From Kribbella sp. VKM Ac-2569 (GTDB lineage Bacteria > Actinomycetota > Actinomycetes > Propionibacteriales > Kribbellaceae), in NCBI RefSeq assembly GCF_004216905.1, contig NZ_SGXJ01000004.1:186001-250000 (forward strand): 64,000 nucleotides of DNA, given 5' to 3'. Every line of letters starts with the position of its first letter. Within the stretch, counting starts at the first letter, position 1. This document shows, piece after piece, positions 34,456-42,423 of this stretch. The notes under the pieces are model-generated. The model searched no databases. It was given only the letters and a program-made list of their open reading frames with translations, and was not told the DNA's origin. Made by a program: the position numbers and the translations under genes.

Positions 34456-35094
34456 ATGTCTGGAGTTGTCGTGGTGGGAGTAGGTCCTGGGATCGGGCTC
34501 GCGGTAGCGCGCCGGTTCGTCCGGGAGGGGATGAGTGCCGGGCTGATCGCGCGCTCGGAGGCGACGGTGAAGGCCGCAGCCGAGGAGCTCGGGAGTGCCG
34601 GCGTACTGCCGGTCACTGCCGATGTGACGGACGAAGCCGGCCTCCGAACGGCGCTCGATCAGGTGGTCGAGGCGTACGGCGTACCCGAGGCGGTCGTCTA
34701 TAACGCCGCGCTGATCCAGCCGGACCGGATCGGCGACCTCACCGCGCAGCAGCATCTCGACGCGTTAGCGGTGAACGTGGTCGGCGCGATCACCACCGCG
34801 GCGCACCTCGCGCCCGCGATGGCCGAGCGTGGCAGCGGGTCGTTCCTGATCACCGGCGGCATGCCCCTGCCGAAGCCCGACTACGCGAGCCTCTCCCTCG
34901 GCAAGGCCGGCGTCCGCGCGGTCATCACCCTTCTCCACCAGCAGTACGGCGCGGCCGGCGTCCATGCCGCGAGCGTCACGGTCAGCGGCGGCGTCTCCCC
35001 CGGCAGCGGCTGGGACCCGGACGACATCGCGAACCACTACTGGCGCCTGCACACCCAGACTCCGGCCGAATGGATCCACGAGATCGTCATCTGA
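34456..35094 (+). CDS. Short-chain dehydrogenase/reductase-like protein
   Basis: This 212-residue protein has the SDR nucleotide-binding loop GVGPGIGLAVARRF and the structural motif VVYNAAL (the NNAG equivalent). The catalytic pattern is unusual: the expected Y-x3-K reads L-x3-K (SLSLGKAGVRA), with a Tyr six residues before the Lys in DYASLSLGK. The expected Ser is replaced in FLITGG. It may still bind NAD(P)H but use a shifted tyrosine. Strict promoter spacing upstream suggests control by a MerR-type regulator encoded elsewhere. Confidence 0.85.
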   Translation: MSGVVVVGVGPGIGLAVARRFVREGMSAGLIARSEATVKAAAEELGSAGVLPVTADVTDEAGLRTALDQVVEAYGVPEAVVYNAALIQPDRIGDLTAQQHLDALAVNVVGAITTAAHLAPAMAERGSGSFLITGGMPLPKPDYASLSLGKAGVRAVITLLHQQYGAAGVHAASVTVSGGVSPGSGWDPDDIANHYWRLHTQTPAEWIHEIVI

Positions 35095-35098
35095 CCTC

Positions 35099-35127
35099 TT
35101 GTCGTATTGTTCAACAATCTCTATCGT
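35099..35127 (+). promoter_or_regulatory. Promoter with GntR-type operator
   Basis: TTGTCG (35099-35104) and TATCGT (35122-35127) are 17 bases apart. Between them ATTGTTCAACAAT (35106-35118) is a perfect palindrome that fits the FadR/GntR pattern TNGTNNNACNA. A regulator bound here would block polymerase. Confidence 0.6.
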
Positions 35128-35150
35128 GAGATCACCTGAGAGGGGGTCTC

Positions 35151-35933
35151 ATGACGACGACTGCATCGCTCACTCCGGTCCAGGCACGGTCACTGTTCCG
35201 GGACGACTTCAGCGGGCCGACCACCGGTTGGGCCGGCGGCTATACGCAGACCAATCTGATCGCAGTCCCCGCGGACTGGGCGTACGACGTATTGCTGTTC
35301 TGCACGCGCAACCCGCAGGCCTGCCCGGTGCTCGATGTGAGTGATCCGGGCGATCCGACGACGCGGCTTGCTCGGGGCGCTGACCTCCGGACCGATCTTC
35401 CGCAGTACCGGGTCTGGCAGGACGGCGAGTTGGTGGCCGAGATGGCGGATGCGAGCGAGGTGTGGCGGGACGACCTGGTCGCGTTCTCGCTCGGGTGCAG
35501 CTTCACGTTCGAGACCGCGCTGGCGGCCGAGGGTATTCCGCTGCGGCACGTCGATCAGGGGCGGAACGTGGCGATGTACGTGACCGACCGCGAGTGCGAG
35601 CCCGCCGGGCGGTTGCACGGTCCGCTGGTGGTTTCGATGCGCCAGATTCCGGCGGACCGGGTCGACGACGCCGTACGGATCACGCGAGCGATGCCGGCGG
35701 TGCACGGCGGGCCCGTGCACATCGGGGACCCGAGCGAGTTGGGGATCACCGACCTCACGCAGCCGGACTTCGGCGATCCGGTCGACGCGGCCGACGGCGA
35801 CGTACCCGTGTTCTGGGCGTGCGGGGTGACTCCGCAGGCAGCGCTGATGGCGTCCCGGCCGCCGTACGCGATCACGCACGCGCCCGGCTACATGTTCATC
35901 ACCGACCGCCGCGACAGCGACTACCGCGTCTAG
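35151..35933 (+). CDS. DUF1445 putative hydro-lyase
   Basis: This 260-residue protein belongs to the DUF1445 family (YcsI-like, related to D-glutamate cyclases), thought to be hydro-lyases. Conserved motifs are GYTQTNLIAVP near residue 25, FSLGCSFTFETAL near 110, RNVAMYVTDREC and the C-terminal WACGVTPQAA and THAPGYMFITDR. The ATG follows GAGGGGG. Its last four bases overlap the convergent response-regulator gene. The GntR-type operator upstream suggests induction by a metabolite. The substrate is unknown. Confidence 0.88.
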   Translation: MTTTASLTPVQARSLFRDDFSGPTTGWAGGYTQTNLIAVPADWAYDVLLFCTRNPQACPVLDVSDPGDPTTRLARGADLRTDLPQYRVWQDGELVAEMADASEVWRDDLVAFSLGCSFTFETALAAEGIPLRHVDQGRNVAMYVTDRECEPAGRLHGPLVVSMRQIPADRVDDAVRITRAMPAVHGGPVHIGDPSELGITDLTQPDFGDPVDAADGDVPVFWACGVTPQAALMASRPPYAITHAPGYMFITDRRDSDYRV

Positions 35934-36550
35934 AGCAGGCCGCGTTTGAAGCCCGCCGCCACGGCTGCGGCGCGGTCGGAGACGTCGAGTTTGGCGTAGA
36001 TGTTGAGCAGGTGCGTCTTGACCGTGGCCTCGCTGATGAACAGGTGGCGCGCGGCCTCGCGGTTGGTGTTGCCAGCAGCAACCAACTGGAGGACCTCGAG
36101 TTCCCGCGCGCTGAGCAGGTCGGCGACAGGCGGGGTGCGGACGTGGTTCATCAGCGTGTTGGCGACCGAGGGCGCAAGGACGGATTGGCCGTCGGCGGCG
36201 GCCCGAACGGCGCGGAGGAGCTCGTCGCGCGGCGCGTCCTTGAGCAGATAGCCGGTGGCGCCGGCCTCGATCGCGGGTACGACGTACCCATCGGTGTCGT
36301 ACGTCGTCAGCACGAGCACCCTGGACCGTACGCCGCGCTCCACCAGCTGACCGATCGCTGCGAGACCGTTGACGCCCGGCATCTGCAGGTCCATCAGGAT
36401 CACGTCCGGCTGCAGCGCCTCGGCCAGCCGGATCGCCTCGGCGCCGTCCCCCGCCTCGCCGACCACCTCGAAGTCGGGATCGGCTGCGAACATCCCGCTC
36501 AGCCCGTCGCGGACGATCGGATGGTCGTCGGCGATCACCAACCGGATCAT
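35930..36550 (-). CDS. NarL/FixJ-type response regulator
   Basis: This 206-residue protein has a receiver domain with phospho-acceptor Asp54 (VILMDLQMPG), the acidic pair ADD at 7-9 and the conserved Lys in YLLKDAP. A LuxR-type helix-turn-helix covers about 140-200 (LSARELEVLQLVAAGNTNRE and SEATVKTHLLNIYAKL). Its start overlaps the histidine kinase stop by four bases (ATGA). It is the output half of the system encoded with the kinase and membrane protein upstream. Targets are not visible. Confidence 0.95.
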   Translation of the reverse strand: MIRLVIADDHPIVRDGLSGMFAADPDFEVVGEAGDGAEAIRLAEALQPDVILMDLQMPGVNGLAAIGQLVERGVRSRVLVLTTYDTDGYVVPAIEAGATGYLLKDAPRDELLRAVRAAADGQSVLAPSVANTLMNHVRTPPVADLLSARELEVLQLVAAGNTNREAARHLFISEATVKTHLLNIYAKLDVSDRAAAVAAGFKRGLL

Positions 36551-37764
36551 GCCGGCCGTCCCGTCAGCGGCACCGTCGCGGAGATCGCCGTACCGAGGCC
36601 TGGCTCGGATTCGACCTCGAGCGTCCCGGCGAGCGCCTCGACCCGCTGCCGCATCGCGACCAGGCCGAACCCACCCGTCTCCGACGACGTGATCCGGTCC
36701 TGGTCGAAGCCGGCACCGTCGTCCCGAACGTCCAACGCGACCTGCTTCTCCATGTAGGACAGCGTCACCCCCACGCGAGTTGCCTGCGCGTACTTCGCCA
36801 CGTTCGCCAACGCCTCCTGAGTTGCTCGAAGCAGAGTCGACTCCGCCTCGGGCGTCATCACCCGCGGCGTACCGGTCGTGGTCAGCTGTACGTCGATCCC
36901 GTGCACCGCCGACCACCGCCGTACGACGTCCGCGATCGCCTCGCTCAACGTCGCCGACTGCAGCGGCTGGGGTCGGAGCGCGTGTACCGAGCGGCGTGCC
37001 TCGGTCAGACTCTCGCGGGCGAGCCCGACCGCGGTCGTCACGTGCCGACGCCAATCCGAGGCGTTCTCGGCGGCCTGGAGTTGGGTGACGATCCCGGTCA
37101 GTCCCTGCGCGAGGGTGTCGTGGATCTCGCGGGCCATCCGCTGCCGCTCGTCGATGACGCCGGCGTCGCGGGCCTGGGTCAGCAACTGTTCGTGCAGGAT
37201 CGCGTTCTCGGCGAGCGTGGCTTCGAGTCGGCGGTTGGTCTCGGTGAGCGCGTCGACCGCTTCCTTCCGTTGCCGGCTGAGCTCCTCGCCGCGGTGGCCG
37301 AGCCACGCGGCGAGACACATCCCGACCACGTTCACCCCGACCACGGCCACGTAGCCGAAGAGTCCGAGCACGTCCGTCTTCGGGATGTCGTACGACTGCG
37401 CCGTACCGGCGATGACCGCGACCGCCCCGACGCCGAGCAGTTGACCGGGCCACGGCAGCAGGATGAACGTGTAGAAGTAGCCGGCCGGGGTGAGGAAGCC
37501 GAACCACGGATCCCGCACCACCAGCACCGCGAGCAGCACCACGAAGCCGGCGACGAAGATCGCCATCGCACGAACGTTGGTCCGCCGGGCCGGGCGGAGC
37601 GTGAACATGCCGAGCGTCCACAGCGCGATCAACGCGCACAGCCCCAGGTCGACGGCCAGTGACCCGGGCTGATCGCGCTTGATCGGGATCGTGACGGCCG
37701 CGAGGCACGCGAGCAGCACGTACGGCACCACCGTCACCCGCAGCGGCCAAACCTGCTCGCCCAT
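36547..37764 (-). CDS. Sensor histidine kinase (NarL-partner type)
   Basis: This 405-residue kinase has about five membrane helices in the first 160 residues, then a coiled-coil (about 162-205). The HisKA_3 dimerisation domain has the phospho-acceptor His near 215 (RMAREIHDTLAQGLTG). The ATPase domain has an N-box (TQEALANVAKYAQATRV) and G-box (DVRDDGAGFD). There is no large extracellular sensor domain, so it may sense a membrane signal or the small membrane protein encoded one base upstream. I took the ATG at 37764. Confidence 0.93.
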   Translation of the reverse strand: MGEQVWPLRVTVVPYVLLACLAAVTIPIKRDQPGSLAVDLGLCALIALWTLGMFTLRPARRTNVRAMAIFVAGFVVLLAVLVVRDPWFGFLTPAGYFYTFILLPWPGQLLGVGAVAVIAGTAQSYDIPKTDVLGLFGYVAVVGVNVVGMCLAAWLGHRGEELSRQRKEAVDALTETNRRLEATLAENAILHEQLLTQARDAGVIDERQRMAREIHDTLAQGLTGIVTQLQAAENASDWRRHVTTAVGLARESLTEARRSVHALRPQPLQSATLSEAIADVVRRWSAVHGIDVQLTTTGTPRVMTPEAESTLLRATQEALANVAKYAQATRVGVTLSYMEKQVALDVRDDGAGFDQDRITSSETGGFGLVAMRQRVEALAGTLEVESEPGLGTAISATVPLTGRPA

Positions 37765-37765
37765 G

Positions 37766-38179
37766 TCACCCAGTGAACACCGAGCGAAGGTGTTTGCCGT
37801 TGACCAGCAGCGCAACGCCGAGCAGCAGCAGGCCGCAGATGGCCTGCTCCCCCTTCATCCACACCGGGAACGTGCCCGGCAGCGCGATGATGACCACGAT
37901 CGCAACCAGCATCACCGCCGAGACGATCCGCAGCCGCAGGAAGCCCTTCCGGGAACCTCGCGCCGCGCTGCGTGCGAACAGGACAGTCAGCAGGGCGCTG
38001 CCGACCACGATCGTCCCGCGAACCCAGACCGCATCGTTGACCAAGGTCGCGTGGTGGCGCAGGACGATGACGGCGACGAGCGTCAGCACGCTGACCGCCA
38101 GATAGCCGGCCACCAGCAGTTGCACGCTCCGCAACGCCGCCGTACTTCGCGGGTGTCCGACATTCACTGAAGTAGTCAT
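37766..38179 (-). CDS. Small membrane protein of the two-component operon
   Basis: This 137-residue protein has four predicted membrane helices: VQLLVAGYLAVSVLTLVAVI, TIVVGSALLTVLFARS, IVSAVMLVAIVVIIALPG and AICGLLLLGVALLV. The N-terminus is short and polar. Its stop is one base from the kinase start, so it is translationally coupled and may be the sensor's membrane partner or target. I do not recognise a named family. Confidence 0.75.
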   Translation of the reverse strand: MTTSVNVGHPRSTAALRSVQLLVAGYLAVSVLTLVAVIVLRHHATLVNDAVWVRGTIVVGSALLTVLFARSAARGSRKGFLRLRIVSAVMLVAIVVIIALPGTFPVWMKGEQAICGLLLLGVALLVNGKHLRSVFTG

Positions 38180-38236
38180 ATCCCGACTGTCCCGCCGGGT
38201 CCCGAGTGGGCACATCGCCCACTCAGCCAGACCACC

Positions 38237-39076
38237 TCAACCGATCGGTTGATCCGTCCGGTTGCGCCACCGGAAATCGCAGACGACGGCCCGGTGGTCG
38301 GACGGGTAGATGCCGTCGACGGCGTCACCAGCGATCACGGCCGACTCGACGCTGACCAGCTGATCCTCGTGGCCCGGGCGGTAGAAGATGTGGTCGATCC
38401 GCTGATCGACCAGCTCCGGACCGGCCTCGAGCGGGGCCGACGGATGCGTCGACGGCAGCGTCACCACGTCAGGCGCACCGTTGCCCGCCGTCCAGGCGTC
38501 GATCAGTACTTCGCGCAGCGGACGGAGTACGGCGCTGTCCGCCGCAGCGTTCAGGTCGCCCATCACCAGGGACGGACTCGGGCCGTCGGCGGATGGATCG
38601 GTGCCGAGATCGGCGAGCAGCGCGGCCTGGGCGAGCCGGTCGTCGCTGAAGGTCGTCGCATGTTCCAGGCACGCCACCACGACAGGCACCGGACCGGCCG
38701 GATGAGCGACCCGGGCGCGCAGGGCGACCGGATCCCAGGACCGATGGCGGGCCGGCATGGCGATCGCCTCGTGGTCGGCGATCGGCCACCGGCTCAGCAG
38801 TGCGACCCCGAGCTCCACCCCGTCGTGGTCGGGCGCCAACGCCGGATCTGGGGACCGCGGGTACGACGGCGACGCGAAGACCGCGTGGAACCCGAGCGCG
38901 TGGGCGAACTCGTCCGCCTGCGTGGTGCCGTCGGCGCCCCACACCTCCTGCAGCGCGATCACGTCGGGCGTGAACCGCTCGATCGTGGCGAGGATCCCGG
39001 GCTGCCGTTCCCGCCAGCGCGGCCCGAATCGCCACCAGATGTTCCACGTCATCGCGCGAAGCTGCGGATCGACCAC
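38237..39076 (-). CDS. Endonuclease/exonuclease/phosphatase family protein
   Basis: This 279-residue protein belongs to the EEP (DNase I-like) superfamily. Metal and catalytic residues appear in MTWNIWW, VIALQEVWG (Glu), VMGDLNAAAD (Asp-Asn), RIDHIFYR and the C-terminal PSDHRAVVCDF (Asp-His). Members cleave DNA, inositol phosphates or sphingomyelin; no signal peptide is seen after the chosen GTG at 39076 (GGAAGAG upstream), so it is intracellular. The frame is open further upstream, and an ATG-like start 33 codons earlier cannot be excluded. Confidence 0.85.
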   Translation of the reverse strand: MVDPQLRAMTWNIWWRFGPRWRERQPGILATIERFTPDVIALQEVWGADGTTQADEFAHALGFHAVFASPSYPRSPDPALAPDHDGVELGVALLSRWPIADHEAIAMPARHRSWDPVALRARVAHPAGPVPVVVACLEHATTFSDDRLAQAALLADLGTDPSADGPSPSLVMGDLNAAADSAVLRPLREVLIDAWTAGNGAPDVVTLPSTHPSAPLEAGPELVDQRIDHIFYRPGHEDQLVSVESAVIAGDAVDGIYPSDHRAVVCDFRWRNRTDQPIG

Positions 39077-39326
39077 GTCTCTTCCTTCCGGCTCGGGTCC
39101 AATCCACTGGTACCCACTACCGGCAGGCACAAGATCGTTGCCCCGAGCACCTTTCTTCCGTGTCAGTTTGTGCACGGACTGTCACAGACTGTCACGACCG
39201 GTTTACGGCTGCGTGCAGATGTCCGGACAGGGCTGGCGGCAGTGGGAGCGGCCGGATGATCGTCGATTCAGGAACACGAAGTCCAGAAGAGTTCGAGTCA
39301 GGTCGACCACGGGAGGGTCCGGACAC

Positions 39327-39980
39327 GTGCTCGAGACTTATCGCGGAATCCCACACCTGTTGGACACCTGGCTCGTACTGACCGGCATGACGCTGCCGAT
39401 CGCCCTTTCCTCGTTTCGCCGCCCGGGCGACCTCGTCCCCCGGCTGGCCGCGTTCTGCCTGCCGGCTGCGTTCGCGCTGGTGATCGCGGCGACGCTCAGC
39501 CCGACGACGCATCGCCTCGGCCAGATCGGCGAGTGCGGCACGCACCTGACCACGACCGGCGGACTGACGTCGCTCCAAGGTCTGCTCAACGTCGTGCTGT
39601 TCGTGCCGGCCGCGGGCATGCTCACGCTGGCCAGCGGCCGCCCGGGCGACGGCATCGCGGCCGGGATCGGGATGTCGGCCGCGGTCGAGGCGGTGCAGGC
39701 CCTGCTGCCGCAACTCGGCAGGTCGTGCCAGTTGCACGACCTGATCGCGAACTCGCTCGGCGCCTTCTGCGGGGTCGGCCTGGCCGCCGGCCTCCAGACG
39801 CTGACCCGGAGCCTGGTCGCCCGGCCGGGCTTCCTGGTCGTCAGCCCGGCAGTGGTCGAGCACGCCGCGATGCTCGTCGTACGGCGGCCGCGGCATCCGG
39901 CCCGGCATCGGCGCGGAACCCTGGTCCCGGCCGGTCGCCCGGCGAGATATCACAGTACGAATACACAGTTATCCGGATAG
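39327..39980 (+). CDS. VanZ-like membrane protein
   Basis: VanZ-family proteins are small polytopic membrane proteins, one of which gives low-level teicoplanin resistance. This 217-residue protein starts at a GTG with GGGAGGG nine bases upstream. It has hydrophobic segments at about 14-30, 40-58, 83-103 and 135-150. The family motif region is LLNVVLFVPAAGM and QLHDLIANSLGAFCGVGLA. The last ~50 residues are Arg/Pro/His-rich. It ends one base before a DnaA-box cluster. Confidence 0.82.
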   Translation: MLETYRGIPHLLDTWLVLTGMTLPIALSSFRRPGDLVPRLAAFCLPAAFALVIAATLSPTTHRLGQIGECGTHLTTTGGLTSLQGLLNVVLFVPAAGMLTLASGRPGDGIAAGIGMSAAVEAVQALLPQLGRSCQLHDLIANSLGAFCGVGLAAGLQTLTRSLVARPGFLVVSPAVVEHAAMLVVRRPRHPARHRRGTLVPAGRPARYHSTNTQLSG

Positions 39981-40040
39981 TTATCCACAGGCTGTGGATG
40001 GGACCGTGGATGACCGCGTGATTACCTGGGGATATCCACA
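39981..40040. promoter_or_regulatory. DnaA-box cluster between convergent genes
   Basis: A perfect TTATCCACA lies at 39981-39989, TGTGGATGG at 39993-40001, CGTGGATGA at 40005-40013 and ATATCCACA at 40032-40040. The first two also form a 7-bp stem. This density in 60 bases, about 29 kb from oriC, is unlikely by chance in a GC-rich genome. Confidence 0.65.
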
Positions 40041-40042
40041 GC

Positions 40043-40654
40043 TCACGGTCGGACGTCGAGGCCGAGCGCGGCGGCTACGACCATCGCCTGGTTGACGTCG
40101 ATACGGGCGTCCTTGAGGGTGACGGTCAGCGGATCGAGCGTCGACAGGTCGGAACCGCGCAGGTCGGCACCGGTGAAGTCGGCCTTCTGCAGGGACGCGC
40201 CGGACAGGTCGAGGTCCCGGAGCACGGCCTTCTGGGCCCGCAGACCGGTCAGATCCGCCTCGCGCATCTTCACGCCGGTGAACTCAGCGCCCTTCAGGTC
40301 CGCGCCGGGCAGCCCGGTGAACGACCAGTCACCGCCGGTCACCTTCATCAGGCTGTGGGCGCAGTCGTCGAACAGGCTGCCGACCATCTTGCACCGGGTG
40401 AACGTCGTGTCGAACAGCGAACACCGCACGAACGTGCAGTTCACGAACGCGGCGTCGGTGTGCGTCGACGCGTTGAACCGGACCCCGCGGAACGTGCACT
40501 CCTCGAACACCCCGGCGCGGTTCTCCACCTCGGTCAGGTCGGAATCCAGGAACAGCACCCGGCGGTACGTCTGCCCGGACGGGTCCGCGTCGTCCCACTC
40601 CCGGATCGTCGACTCGGTCTGCGCCGCCGGACGCCCGCCCACACGGTCAGCCAT
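40043..40654 (-). CDS. Pentapeptide-repeat protein
   Basis: This 203-residue protein contains about 20 pentapeptide repeats of the A(D/N)LXX type between residues ~35 and 185. Examples are ECTFRGVRF, SLFDTTFTRC and ADLKGAEFTG...ADLTGLRAQK. They fold into a right-handed four-sided beta-helix that can mimic DNA. Some members (MfpA, Qnr) protect gyrase from quinolones, but this is not a specific predictor. GAGGGAGAG precedes the ATG at 40654. A gyrase-related role is only a possibility. Confidence 0.85.
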   Translation of the reverse strand: MADRVGGRPAAQTESTIREWDDADPSGQTYRRVLFLDSDLTEVENRAGVFEECTFRGVRFNASTHTDAAFVNCTFVRCSLFDTTFTRCKMVGSLFDDCAHSLMKVTGGDWSFTGLPGADLKGAEFTGVKMREADLTGLRAQKAVLRDLDLSGASLQKADFTGADLRGSDLSTLDPLTVTLKDARIDVNQAMVVAAALGLDVRP

Positions 40655-40764
40655 GACTCTCCCTCGCTCGATGAGCCCCCAGACTGCCACGCCGTGCCGA
40701 CACTGTGATGCTGACGACGGAGAACGTACGGCGGACCGACAAATAACGGCCGCACGATGGAGGG

Positions 40765-41655
40765 GTGACCGGAACTGAGCGGGTGATGGTGTTCGGCGCG
40801 GGAGGTTTCCTCGGCGCCAGGATCTGCGCGCTGCTCGCCGACCGGGGTATCGAGTACCGCGGGCTGAGCCGGACCCGGAGCGAGCCGTACCGGCGCTGCG
40901 ACCTGGCCGCGATGCACCCGTACGCGCTGGACACCCAGATCGGGATGTACAAGCCGACCGTGATCGTGAACGCCGTCGGCGCCACGATCGGCGAGCCGGC
41001 CGACCTGGTCCGGGCGAACGTGATCGCCGTCGAGGCCCTGCTCGGCTCGGTCCGCGACCACGCCGGCCATGCCCGGTTCGTCCAGCTCGGCTCCGCGGCG
41101 GAGTACGGCGGGGGCCCGCACGGCACCAGCCTGTCCGAGGAGAGCGCGCCGCGGCCGCTCGGTCCGTACGGCATCACCAAACTCGCCGGGTCCGAGCTCG
41201 TGCTTCGGGCGCAGCGGGCCGGCGCGGACGCCGTCGTACTGCGGATCTTCGATGCGATCGGGCCGGGAGCGCCGGACAGCACGCTGACCGGGCGGGTGAT
41301 CCGGGACCTGCGGGCGCGACAGCTGATCGAGGTCGGGTCGCTGGACGTGTGGCGCGACTTCGTCGACGTCCGGGACGTGGCCGAGGCGGTGCTCGCGGTC
41401 GCGCTCGCGGACGGGAAGCTGCCGCCGGTGCTGAACGTCGGGACCGGTCGGGCGACGCTCGCGCGGGACATCGCCGGGCAGCTGTTCGAGCTCAGCGGTC
41501 AGCCGGCGACGATCGTCGACGACACCGAGCAGGAGACCGCGCTCGGCGCGCCGTGGCAGCAGGCCGACACCACCCTGATCGGAGACGCGCTCGGCTGGTC
41601 CCCCAAGATCGCCCTCGAGCAGTCCCTCGCCGACAGTTGGGCCGACCCGACCTAG
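40765..41655 (+). CDS. NAD-dependent epimerase/dehydratase
   Basis: This 296-residue extended-SDR enzyme starts with the Rossmann motif VFGAGGFLGARI. The catalytic Tyr-x3-Lys is in GPYGITKLAG near residue 135, with the family substrate-site phrase VLRIFDAIGPG. C-terminal motifs DFVDVRDVAEAV and LNVGTGRAT match nucleotide-sugar epimerases. The GTG at 40765 sits almost on a GGAGG; an ATG at 40786 is an alternative start. It is close upstream of the PP2C-like gene but not overlapping. The sugar substrate cannot be predicted. Confidence 0.9.
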   Translation: MTGTERVMVFGAGGFLGARICALLADRGIEYRGLSRTRSEPYRRCDLAAMHPYALDTQIGMYKPTVIVNAVGATIGEPADLVRANVIAVEALLGSVRDHAGHARFVQLGSAAEYGGGPHGTSLSEESAPRPLGPYGITKLAGSELVLRAQRAGADAVVLRIFDAIGPGAPDSTLTGRVIRDLRARQLIEVGSLDVWRDFVDVRDVAEAVLAVALADGKLPPVLNVGTGRATLARDIAGQLFELSGQPATIVDDTEQETALGAPWQQADTTLIGDALGWSPKIALEQSLADSWADPT

Positions 41656-41667
41656 CACAATCGGCCT

Positions 41668-42423
41668 GTGGAAATCCGAGCTCTCAGTGAGGCAGCGCCG
41701 GATCGGCGACCGCCGGCCGTCAACGAGGATCTCGTCCTGACCGGGCCCGACTTCGCCGTCGTACTGGACGGCGCCACCGCTCCGGCTGGCGTCGAGTCCG
41801 GCTGCCGGCACGACGTCCCCTGGCTGGTCATGCAGCTCGCCAGCCATCTGGCGCCTCCACTTCTCACCCGATCGCCCACACCTCTTCCCGACCTGCTCGC
41901 CGAGGCGATCGCCGGCGTCCGCGCGACCCATGCTGATACCTGCGACGTCAGCAATCCCGACAGTCCGTCGTCCACAGTCTCGATGGTTCGGCTCCACCCG
42001 GACCACGTCGAGCATCTCGTCCTGGCCGACTCACCTGTTGTCATGCGCGCATCCGACGGCCAGGTCACCGTCCACAGCGACGACCGGCTCGAGCTTCTCC
42101 CGGAGCGGACCCTCAAGTCCGTACGCCGGTTGCGCAACAAGCCAGGCGGCTTCTGGGCGGCGAGCACCGAACCCCAAGCGGCGTACGAGGCAGTCGTCGG
42201 GACGACGGACCGGGCCGACGTCGACGTGATCGCGATCCTCTCCGACGGCGCGTCCCGCTTCACCGAGCGCTACGGGCACTCGTGGGAGGAGCTCCTCGAC
42301 GTACTCACGGCCGAAGGCCCACGGCGGCTGATCGACCTGGTGCGGGAACACGACGCCGCGTCGACCACCCCCGGCTGGAAGCGGTACGACGATGCGAGCG
42401 TCGTACTGCTTCAGGGGCCGTAG
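41668..42423 (+). CDS. PP2C-like protein phosphatase
   Basis: This 251-residue protein has the compact PP2C (PPM) layout. Metal-binding motifs are NEDLVLTGPDFAVVLDGATA near residue 20 (Glu-Asp and Asp-Gly) and later ILSDGASRF and RYDDASVVLL. PP2C enzymes dephosphorylate Ser/Thr with Mn or Mg. The substrate is unknown; no kinase gene is nearby. It starts 12 bases after the epimerase and overlaps the convergent DUF4328 gene by 13 bases. Confidence 0.8.
   Translation: MEIRALSEAAPDRRPPAVNEDLVLTGPDFAVVLDGATAPAGVESGCRHDVPWLVMQLASHLAPPLLTRSPTPLPDLLAEAIAGVRATHADTCDVSNPDSPSSTVSMVRLHPDHVEHLVLADSPVVMRASDGQVTVHSDDRLELLPERTLKSVRRLRNKPGGFWAASTEPQAAYEAVVGTTDRADVDVIAILSDGASRFTERYGHSWEELLDVLTAEGPRRLIDLVREHDAASTTPGWKRYDDASVVLLQGP

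Noticed and set aside
40043..40654. Quinolone resistance (MfpA/Qnr) call for the pentapeptide-repeat protein
   Set aside because: Repeats alone do not define gyrase binding and the dimerisation features of MfpA are not evident.
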